Part shown: piece after piece, positions 1 to 6,074 of the stretch
Layout of the letters: every line of letters begins with the position of its first letter
How positions within the stretch are numbered: position 1 is the stretch's first letter
Origin: JAAXGI01 sp963579625
Lineage (GTDB): Bacteria; Gemmatimonadota; Gemmatimonadetes; Longimicrobiales; Gaopeijiaceae
Direction of reading: 5' to 3'
Length of the DNA: 8,006 nucleotides
Assembly (NCBI GenBank): GCA_963579625.1
Contig: CAUZHN010000099.1
Location: forward strand, 1 to 8,006
Position numbers and translations under genes: made by a program
Notes under the pieces: generated by a model
Told to the model about the DNA's origin: nothing
What the model saw: the letters and a program-made list of their open reading frames with translations, nothing else
The model's database searches: none

Positions 1-1
1 G

Positions 2-1846
2 GCGTGGTGGCTGGGTGTGCTGTGTCTCGTGCTGTGGTCGGGTGGGAAAACCCGCCGCCGATTCGTCGTCGACCGGGGGCCCGACGGTGAGCCTCTGTCG
101 GACGGAATCCGACTGGCTCCCGGAGCTTTGCTTGTCTTTGCTGTGGGGCTCAACCTTCCCTTTGTTCTGTTTCACCCGGGTTTCACGGTCATCGAGATTC
201 CACTCCTCCGCTCTGTCGCCGTCAATTGTGTCCTGTTTCTCGCTCCCGGCCTGCCTATTGCGGGGGCAATTTTCGGGCCTGGTAAGCCTCTGGCGGTCCT
301 GGTGTGGAGCCTCTGCTGTTCTTTCGGGATCTTTGTCGCCATCGTGACCGGTTTCTACTTTTTATCGGTGCCGCTGACGAGCGTCGGGGCCTGGAATGCA
401 ACTTGGTTCCTAACCAATATCGGACTTCTCGTCTATGTGCTTTCGGCGAGGCCCACCGCCCGAGAAAAGTTGCTCGACGCAGGCAGGTGTTGGGTTTCAG
501 GTTCCCTGTTTCTGGTCGCCTACCTTCTGTACTACTTCGGGGCCACGGTCGTCGTGCCTCCGCAAACCGACCATGATCTGGAGGTTCAAGGAACGGGTTT
601 TGGCCTGCTGACGCGGTTGGAACCACTCTTGCTGACGGATCGGGGAACGTTTTACTACTTTGCCCATCCCCCTCTGCTTCACTACTATGTTGGCGGAGCC
701 TTCCTCTATTTCAATCAACTCGAGCACCTGGCCTATTACGATGCCGCCTCGCAGCGGGCCCTAGCGGCTCATCGAGGTGAGCCCTTTACCGCCCCGGCGA
801 GTCTGGGAGGGCATGAAATCGCCCGGGTGGAGGGTTCGGACTACGTGCTCGTCCCGCCGCCGTTCGAGGACGGAAGAGAGCGGATCCCGGTAGAGTTGCT
901 CGAGCTGAATCAAATCTATCGGCACTACGAGATCGGACCGCACCGGCTCGCCACGCGAGCTCCCACGGTGTTTCTCGCGGCAATCACTGTGGCCCTACTC
1001 GGGGTCTGGGCCTATGGAGTCGTGCCCGTCTGGCTCGCCCTACTCGTCGGGCTGTCCTACGCCACGAGCCCCGAGGTCTTCGTCCGATCGAGCTACGGCG
1101 GGTATTTCGCGGTCTCAAACCTGAGCTTATTGATGATCCTGCTGACATGGGATGGATGGTCAGGGCGCCGTCGGGGCGTCTCGTTCGCGACCTGTTTGGC
1201 AGCCGGATTTTTTGCAGCGTTGGCCAACCACAAATTGGTTCTGCTACCGGCAGCTGTCGTCATCTGGGAGGTGGTGCGCGCAGCCAGGCCGCTGCACCGG
1301 GAAAGTCTGTATCGGATCGTCTTCAATCCGGTGATGGTCGGTTTCACCGTGGGCTACGCCGCGTTCTGGGCACACGGTCTGGTCGTGAATTTCGAGGCGT
1401 TCTGGCTCGATCACGTCCGAACCCATCTCGCCGACCGGCTCACCCACAACAATCCCCTCGGATACGGAGGATACCCCAGTGCGTTCGGACTATGGGTCGA
1501 ATTTTGGCGGCATACCGGATACGCTCTGCTGCCGCTGGGCATCATCGCTATGATTCTGGGCGCTCGTGGGAAGCTTGGGCGAGCGTCTGGCCGCTCCATT
1601 GGCCTCTGGCTGATCTGGTCGGCCTTGACCGCCATCGTCTTCAGCTTAGTAGACTGGAGAATGACCAAACACCTCATGCCTCTTCTGCTTCCCCTGCATC
1701 TCGCGCCGGTCGCGTGGGCGAGCGCCAAGGCGGGGCGGACCCGTCTCTTGGCTGTCTTGTTTGCGGCGATCCTGGTGTGGAACGTCTGGACCATCCGCGC
1801 CCTCGTCGTGGACTTCGGCGCGTTCCCAATAACTCCCCAGTGGTAG
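2..1846 (+). CDS. GT39/PMT-like integral membrane glycosyltransferase, 5'-truncated by window edge
   Basis: The frame is open to the left window edge. The codons before the GTG at 17 already encode a hydrophobic stretch (AWWLGVLCLVLW), so the true start is probably outside the window and 17 is only the first possible start seen. Counting from that GTG there are 609 residues with many hydrophobic segments (about 32-55, 65-86, 92-118, 128-142, 160-178, then a series from 315 to the end). The first large non-membrane loop begins with TDHDLE (184-189), followed by HPPLLHYY (217-224). This is the usual order in GT-C enzymes of the PMT/ArnT type, where an acidic loop-1 motif precedes an HPP-Y motif. 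RAPTVFL (314-320) and a WRMTKHLMPLL segment near the C-terminus also fit. Such enzymes transfer a sugar from a polyprenyl-phosphate carrier to protein, lipid or glycan on the outer face of the membrane. The acceptor and the sugar cannot be told from sequence. It converges on the next gene. Family call fairly sure, substrate unknown. Confidence 0.8.
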   Translation, partial: AWWLGVLCLVLWSGGKTRRRFVVDRGPDGEPLSDGIRLAPGALLVFAVGLNLPFVLFHPGFTVIEIPLLRSVAVNCVLFLAPGLPIAGAIFGPGKPLAVLVWSLCCSFGIFVAIVTGFYFLSVPLTSVGAWNATWFLTNIGLLVYVLSARPTAREKLLDAGRCWVSGSLFLVAYLLYYFGATVVVPPQTDHDLEVQGTGFGLLTRLEPLLLTDRGTFYYFAHPPLLHYYVGGAFLYFNQLEHLAYYDAASQRALAAHRGEPFTAPASLGGHEIARVEGSDYVLVPPPFEDGRERIPVELLELNQIYRHYEIGPHRLATRAPTVFLAAITVALLGVWAYGVVPVWLALLVGLSYATSPEVFVRSSYGGYFAVSNLSLLMILLTWDGWSGRRRGVSFATCLAAGFFAALANHKLVLLPAAVVIWEVVRAARPLHRESLYRIVFNPVMVGFTVGYAAFWAHGLVVNFEAFWLDHVRTHLADRLTHNNPLGYGGYPSAFGLWVEFWRHTGYALLPLGIIAMILGARGKLGRASGRSIGLWLIWSALTAIVFSLVDWRMTKHLMPLLLPLHLAPVAWASAKAGRTRLLAVLFAAILVWNVWTIRALVVDFGAFPITPQW

Positions 1847-1884
1847 ATCGCTAGCGGTGTCCATGCGCCTGCTCGACCCCTTGC

Positions 1885-1900
1885 GCCCGCCAGCGGGCTT
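1885..1900 (+). terminator. Possible GC-rich terminator hairpin
   Basis: GCCCGC and GCGGGC (1885-1890 and 1893-1898) form a perfect inverted repeat about 40 bases after the stop of the upstream membrane glycosyltransferase gene. With a realistic four-base loop the stem is five G/C pairs. A second CGGGCG at 1901-1906 can compete for the left arm. Only two T residues follow, so this is not a classic intrinsic terminator. The position suits termination of the plus-strand gene, but the assignment is weak. Confidence 0.25.
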
Positions 1901-2017
1901 CGGGCGAGTAGGGACCATCGCTAACGCTATGAGCACGAGCCGGAATACCCCCACTCCCTTGAAGTCACAGCGGTAAGGTTCGTCCATAACTTCGGGAAAC
2001 CCTGACGTCATGGACGC

Positions 2018-2035
2018 CTACGGTTCCTACGGTTC
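2018..2035. repeat. Tandem 9-bp repeat (2 copies)
   Basis: CTACGGTTC occurs twice back to back at 2018-2026 and 2027-2035, in the gap between the two converging genes. It is an exact duplication. It is too short to assign a role and may be simple replication slippage. Confidence 0.6.
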
Positions 2036-2080
2036 GGTGGGACGCATTAAAACCACTAAACGTTCAGTTGTTACAGTCCA

Positions 2081-4138
2081 CTAGTACGAGGAAGGGGGCT
2101 CTCTCCGGTAAATGGGCCAGCTGTGATCGATGCGCCCGCTCGCCTGGAGCCAGAGCGCTTTCGAAGGGGCCTCGGGCAAGTAAGGCGACCAAGAACGGTA
2201 CTCCCAGCCGTTCGCCCGGACCATTGTCTCCGTGTACGGGTACACCTCGAAGCTGCCAACCATGCTCTGATTCACGAGAAGACTCAGCCAGCCGATGGTT
2301 GCGCTGATGGCCACAACACGGAGGCCACGCGCGCCCGGGGCTCCGAAAAGTTGAATGAGAACCCCGAGCGCCAGGAGGCTTGCCCCTACCGATAAGAGAA
2401 CCCCCATCCGGTAAAGGTTGTAGCCGGTGACGCCGTGAATCGGCGCGACGGTGAGCATCGTCCAGAGGAGAGAAGCGACGACCAGTCTTCGAGACAGGCT
2501 GCGTCTCTCGAAAGAGAGCGCCTCTAGCCACCGCAGCCGTGACACCAGCGCGTTCAGGCCCATGGCTAGGGCGACGGCCGCGACCAGCACGGCGAATTTG
2601 AGCTCGGGGCTCTCGAAAACCCTGGCGAGGGGCGTCAGGAGCGTGTGCAGCTCCGTGTCCACCCCCCAGCGGAACCAGTTCAGGGAAGAGGCGCCTTCGG
2701 AGACGTCGGGGGTGCGGGACGCGAGCCGCGCAGCTCTTTCGCCGAAGCTCGGAATGCGCCATAAGAGCAGAAGAAGGTACGCGACCCAGAGGATCGAGAT
2801 GGGCACGTATGGGCGAAGCTTCCCCACACTTCTCGCGCTCCAGTCGAGGCGCCTCAGGAGAACGGTATCCAGGAGTAGAAGAGCCGCGGGAAGCGTTACA
2901 GTAATCTCCTTGGACATGAAGGCCAGAGCGGCCACGAGGCTCACGGCAAGGATCCTATTCGGCCAGAGAACGAGCGCCCCGAGATAGAACAGCGTTGCCA
3001 GCGTGTCCGTTCGGTGCGCAACCCAGCTTCCGGCCAGGACGTTGAACGGATGAAGAAGAAAAAAGAGCGCGGCAAGAAGGCACAAACGTGGGTCGTCTAC
3101 GAAACGCTGCATCAAGCGGAAGACGAGAAAACCGCACCCCGCGAGGAGCAGCAGATTTGTCAGGTGATAACCACCGGACCAGGGACCATAGAGCACGGAA
3201 TCGAGAGTGTAGGTAAAGACGACCATCGGTCGATAGTAGTCGGCGAGAAAGTTGGTCTCGAGCCAGCTTCCAGTGAGGCTCGACGCGACGCGGCTCCAAT
3301 TCGGCTGGAGCACGAAGGCAAAGTCGTCCGAGACGAACCCGAACGCGAGGGTATGGCCGTAAAGCAAGACGACCCCGGTGGCGAGCAGGACGCCGGCCGA
3401 CATCGCTACGGGCAGCCGACGACGTGAAGAGAGCCAGGGAGTCAGTCCCAGATACAGTGATCCCAGGCACACCGCGTGAAACGCAGTGAGCGTCCCCGAA
3501 TGAAAGACGATCGCGTATTGCGCGTCGAAGGGGCGTGAGCTCACGAAGCCCACATAGGCGAGGACGAGAAACCCCGCACAAGCGAGCCACGTCCGCCTGT
3601 CACCCCCGAGGCGGAGCAGCGCTCCGGGGACGAGAATCAAAACCGCGAGGAGCGGCAGCGAGATTCGGCCTGTGCGTGCGAGGGGCTCCACGGAGATTCC
3701 CTCGACGGCGATGTTCTTCTCAGCCGTTGGTGCGAGCCACAAGAGGAGGCAGTTCTCTGGCGCCGGCGGTACTTCGAAGTGATCGGATCGAAACGAGGTT
3801 CCCGCGCGAAACGTCACGGGCTCCCTTCCGTTCGTCGCGATGCGTAGTGTCGAAGCGGTCCGGGCCTCACGATGGGCGCGCCACCGTATCGCCACACGGT
3901 AGGCCCGTTGCCGGTCGAGACCGTGAAGGTGTACGAGCGCTCTCTCTTCCGGCTCGCGGTAGATCGTATCCCCGTCAACTCCCCGATTACCCCAACCGTG
4001 AGAGAAGTGTTTTCCCGCGCTCATGCCGAGAGGGATCCGGTAGGAAGGCGCGGTCGAAAGCAAGAGCGTGGAAACACCCGCCGCGGAGAAGAGCAGGACG
4101 AGGCTCCGCCACGAAAAGGCTTCGGCCAGACGTTCCAT
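2081..4138 (-). CDS. TMTC-like GT-C membrane glycosyltransferase with N-terminal extra domain, no TPR tail
   Basis: The protein has 685 residues. A membrane anchor (about 11-29) is followed by a mostly hydrophilic, beta-rich stretch (about 35-155) that looks like a periplasmic accessory domain. A polytopic core runs from 158 to about 625. Motifs in order match the TMTC/GT-C pattern: SDDF (270-273, the likely catalytic acidic pair after the first core helix), YYRPMVVF (301-308), GYHLTNLLLL (323-332), LLHPFNV (361-367) with a following R..D (376-378), and a MSKE turn (408-411). A late YNLYRM segment (573-578) sits where family members carry a Tyr/Arg-rich loop. Eukaryotic TMTCs O-mannosylate proteins from dolichyl-phosphate mannose and carry C-terminal TPRs. 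Here the chain ends in a short hydrophilic tail of about 60 residues with no TPRs. The ATG at 4138 lies just before the first membrane segment and the next Met is residue 39, so this start is preferred although no Shine-Dalgarno is visible (AGACTTTTTCCCCT precedes it). Fold confident; donor and acceptor unknown. Confidence 0.75.
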   Translation of the reverse strand: MERLAEAFSWRSLVLLFSAAGVSTLLLSTAPSYRIPLGMSAGKHFSHGWGNRGVDGDTIYREPEERALVHLHGLDRQRAYRVAIRWRAHREARTASTLRIATNGREPVTFRAGTSFRSDHFEVPPAPENCLLLWLAPTAEKNIAVEGISVEPLARTGRISLPLLAVLILVPGALLRLGGDRRTWLACAGFLVLAYVGFVSSRPFDAQYAIVFHSGTLTAFHAVCLGSLYLGLTPWLSSRRRLPVAMSAGVLLATGVVLLYGHTLAFGFVSDDFAFVLQPNWSRVASSLTGSWLETNFLADYYRPMVVFTYTLDSVLYGPWSGGYHLTNLLLLAGCGFLVFRLMQRFVDDPRLCLLAALFFLLHPFNVLAGSWVAHRTDTLATLFYLGALVLWPNRILAVSLVAALAFMSKEITVTLPAALLLLDTVLLRRLDWSARSVGKLRPYVPISILWVAYLLLLLWRIPSFGERAARLASRTPDVSEGASSLNWFRWGVDTELHTLLTPLARVFESPELKFAVLVAAVALAMGLNALVSRLRWLEALSFERRSLSRRLVVASLLWTMLTVAPIHGVTGYNLYRMGVLLSVGASLLALGVLIQLFGAPGARGLRVVAISATIGWLSLLVNQSMVGSFEVYPYTETMVRANGWEYRSWSPYLPEAPSKALWLQASGRIDHSWPIYRREPPSSY

Positions 4139-4604
4139 AGGGGAAAAAGTCTAACAAAAATCACCGGATGCGTTGTGCGATCGCCCTCGGTCGCTGCCCC
4201 CGGCGCGCGGAGGCTTCACGTCGTGGTGGTTGAGGATTATTGCCTTCGCCGGGGTGCGGTCCTGTATTTGGCGGAGAAACGCCGCCACCGGCTGTAGGTC
4301 GGACGGGCCCGAATGGAAGAGTGCTCTTTTATCGCAATCTCACCGGCGACAAGACGATGAGCGCGGATTTCAATGCCGATCAGGGATTACAGTGCTTGTC
4401 CATCGTAGTCAAGCCACCAGCCGCAGCTTGCCACCAATTGCTGATACTAGGGGTGAAGCTCCCCTCGGGGATACCAAATTTGTACCAGAGCTCCATTTCT
4501 CTCTCCACGCCACCGCCCAGTCTGGATGTCCGGCTAGTTCGTCCAGCAGACCTTCCGCAGCTCCGCGTCTATCGCCGGGACAACTTCGTCTGTCGCTACT
4601 GCCA
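4139..4604. other. Gap without an intact gene
   Basis: This stretch of 466 bases separates two minus-strand genes, which makes co-transcription of the lipoprotein and the downstream membrane protein unlikely. No complete gene is convincing. It contains a hairpin TGGCGG/CCGCCA (4269-4274 and 4282-4287), a short palindromic TCCCCTCGGGGA (4460-4471), and a plus-strand frame that ends in an HNH-like motif. No promoter for the gene starting at 4138 could be picked out with confidence; TAGACT just upstream of that start resembles a -10 box but has no matching -35. Confidence 0.55.
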
Positions 4605-4608
4605 CTAG
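4504..4608 (+). pseudogene. Possible HNH endonuclease remnant (N-terminal knuckle only)
   Basis: A plus-strand reading frame ends in PQLRVYRRDNFVCRYCH and then TAG at 4606-4608. The pattern Val-Tyr-x-Arg-Asp-x-Phe-x-Cys-x-Tyr-Cys is the typical first zinc-knuckle strand of HNH nucleases (often seen as VYxRDxxxCxYCG). In intact members it is followed by an Asp-His motif, a central Asn and a second Cys pair. None of these follow here, because the stop comes at once and overlaps the stop of the minus-strand lipoprotein (shared CTAG, 4605-4608). The same frame is open upstream to about 4240 but only from a weak TTG, and that part is unrecognised. Either a nuclease gene was cut here by a past rearrangement, or this is a chance match. 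I lean mildly to a remnant. Confidence 0.35.
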
Positions 4609-5429
4609 AAGCAGTAGTCGCTCATCGAACCTGATACGGAGTCCGCGGCCGGCAGGCTCCAGACCGTCGCCGCATCCCCGGGTGGGAGGTTGTCAAACCA
4701 GCAGATAGCCCACGCCGCGAACTCACCCGGGTGGGCGGCCCGCCAGGCGTCCTCCTGGCTCGCCGTGTTGCGCTGCCGCAGGTCGTAAACGCCCCAGTCA
4801 AAGGAGAAGTTGCCGACCACGGGGAAGCCGACGCTCGTGCCGACAATCTCGCCGGCCGTCACGGTCAGTCCGGGCGGGGCTTCGGTAGTTCGCGAATCAC
4901 CTTCGGTTGCCGGCGGCAGGATGCTCGCTACGCTTTGCAGCTGTGCTGACAGCCCCGACAGATGATCGAAGCGATACATGATCCCGCAGTCGTTGACGAA
5001 ATCGAACAGGAACTGCAATTCTCCGCCGCTGAGGTATTGCGACGCGCGCGTGATCGTCGCGTCCATAGGCGCGACGATGTTGACGACGCCGGTTTCATCC
5101 GGCCCGTCGAGGCGGAAGCCTCCGTGCGGTTTGTAGTAGCCGCCCCGCAACTGCCCAGGGTAGAGGATCGACGTGACCCGGGAGAGATCGACCGGCGTGG
5201 TGAACGTCAGCGGCGTCGGGCACGCCGGAGGTGTGCCGGTAGCGGTCCAGTTCGAGCCATCGAATTGCCATCTAACGGCCACGGCGGGGGGCGGGACGGT
5301 CGGGGTGCCACCCGGGTCGGTGGGCGTCGGCGAGGGGGCCGTCTGGCTCGATGATCCCCCCCCACCGCAGCCGGCAAGCGCGCTGATGACGAGCAGGACG
5401 ACAACAGCAACCGTTGGAAGTGCCCTCAT
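4605..5429 (-). CDS. Lipoprotein with degenerate M23/LytM-like domain
   Basis: The start at 5429 gives 274 residues and an N-terminus MRALPTVAVVVLLVISALAGC, a lipoprotein signal with lipobox LAGC and lipidated Cys21. An in-frame ATG at 5459 would add ten partly acidic residues before the signal and is less likely. After a Gly/Ser run and a Pro/Thr-rich linker (about 32-48) comes a compact domain. PHGGFRLD (101-108), a strand reading VNIVAPMDATI, IMYRFDHLSGL (150-160), a LTVTAGEIVGTSVG turn and FSFDWGVYD (208-216) follow the strand order of M23 (LytM/lysostaphin) domains. Active M23 enzymes bind zinc through HxxxD and HxH. Here the first motif is HxxxxxD and the HxH position reads Phe-Asp-Trp, so hydrolytic activity is doubtful. 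Four Cys remain after the lipid Cys (70, 148, 243, 273) and could form disulfides. It is probably anchored in the envelope; binding to peptidoglycan or another polymer is inference. Its stop overlaps the HNH-like frame. Confidence 0.75.
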   Translation of the reverse strand: MRALPTVAVVVLLVISALAGCGGGGSSSQTAPSPTPTDPGGTPTVPPPAVAVRWQFDGSNWTATGTPPACPTPLTFTTPVDLSRVTSILYPGQLRGGYYKPHGGFRLDGPDETGVVNIVAPMDATITRASQYLSGGELQFLFDFVNDCGIMYRFDHLSGLSAQLQSVASILPPATEGDSRTTEAPPGLTVTAGEIVGTSVGFPVVGNFSFDWGVYDLRQRNTASQEDAWRAAHPGEFAAWAICWFDNLPPGDAATVWSLPAADSVSGSMSDYCF

Positions 5430-6074
5430 GTCCGCTTTATCGACTGGTTCGCCATCCATGTACCGGGACGGGCCCGCCGCCTCCGGGCGGTTGGGTCATC
5501 GTTCATTCCGCCTTCTGTCAGGCACCTTGGCGCAATCCGGTGATGTCCCGGGTGCTTCGTGCGCGTCGAAGTACCTGTGAAGGTGCTGTCGAGTTTCTCT
5601 CTATTCTCAGAGAATGTTTGGATCTATGGTGAGGCAAGACGGCGCTAGATTCAAGCGGGCGATACACTGGACGACGAGTATGGTGCTGCAACCTTCGTCA
5701 ACATATTTAGTACAAATCGTATCGAGGCTGGGGCTCAAATACAGATCACTGTGAGTTCGTCGGTGTCGGTTACCTGTTTTCTTTTCGGTAAACCGGTTCC
5801 CTGTGTTGGCAGTGCAAAAGTTGTTTTGGCTGAGCTGAACTACACTGACGACAGGGGCAACCAGGCTACGGTTACTGTGAACCCCTAGTCAACAAGGGTG
5901 CCGCTGTCCGACCCCTAAACCAGACCCGCTAGTGCCCGCGCACGTGATTGGATACCCGTCTTTGAGGAAAACGGGAATCCGGTTATCAGGAAGAAACCGA
6001 ATTGACCTCCCCTAAATTGGGTGCTTGTACGCTCATTCGTTCCTAGGATGTCAACCCTGATGAGTCACTACGGC
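5430..6074. other. Gap without an intact gene
   Basis: This stretch of about 645 bases lies between the lipoprotein start and the stop of the propeller gene. It holds a GC hairpin CCGCC/GGCGG (5477-5490) upstream of the lipoprotein, a decayed-looking plus-strand reading frame (5544-5888), and a weak stem CCCGT/ACGGG (5955-5959 and 5971-5975). The base composition turns from strongly GC-rich to near-balanced within it. No convincing terminator for the propeller gene, or promoter for the lipoprotein, is visible. Confidence 0.55.
5544..5888 (+). pseudogene. Decayed plus-strand coding remnant, secreted beta-protein-like
   Basis: One frame reads as protein-like sequence for about 115 codons with a single internal TAG at 5646-5648, ending at TAG 5886-5888. 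The part before the internal stop includes VEVPVKVLSSFSLFSENVW. The 79 codons after it contain no ATG and include TFVNIFSTNRIEAGAQIQI, then a Cys pair (CFLFGKPVPC) and ELNYTDDRGNQATVTVNP. Alternating hydrophobic and polar residues and the Thr/Val-rich end resemble the C-terminal strands of an exported Ig-like or beta-sandwich protein. I do not recognise a family. The internal stop, the missing start and the missing N-terminus point to a broken gene. A competing short frame from ATG 5613 gives only about 47 codons of less protein-like sequence. A chance open frame remains possible. Confidence 0.4.

Larger units (their letters stand above)
1847..2080. other. Convergent intergenic gap
   Basis: This 234-base gap lies between the 3' ends of two converging membrane protein genes, and I see no plausible gene in it. 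It holds an 8-base palindrome CGCTAGCG (1849-1856) right after the stop codon, a GC hairpin (1885-1898), a spaced inverted repeat CGTCCAT/ATGGACG (1981-1987 and 2010-2016) and a tandem CTACGGTTC pair (2018-2035). Transcripts from both sides must end here or overlap, but no hairpin with a clear T tract is visible. Confidence 0.6.

Noticed and set aside
2064..2762. Long minus-strand open frame overlapping the TMTC-like gene
   Set aside because: It is Arg/Pro-rich shadow sequence in another frame of a GC-rich gene, with no recognisable domain. The same applies to 2955-3590 (minus), 3535-4140 (plus) and 1147-1854 (plus).
4269..4287. Hairpin TGGCGG/CCGCCA as a terminator for the lipoprotein transcript
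   Set aside because: There is no T tract on either strand, and it lies more than 300 bases beyond the stop codon.
4173..4634. Plus-strand open frame of 153 codons in the gap before the lipoprotein
   Set aside because: Its sequence is low in protein-like character, it runs into the end of the lipoprotein gene, and the HNH-like motif is in a different frame.
5449..5459. ATG at 5459 as the lipoprotein start
   Set aside because: It would place an acidic ten-residue stretch before the signal peptide. The ATG at 5429 gives a normal lipoprotein signal, and the upstream GGAGG is too far from 5459.
6024..6054. Minus-strand promoter-like TTGACA (6049-6054) with TACAAG (6024-6029)
   Set aside because: The -35 is perfect, but the -10 fits poorly at 19-base spacing, and the only gene it could drive starts about 600 bases away.
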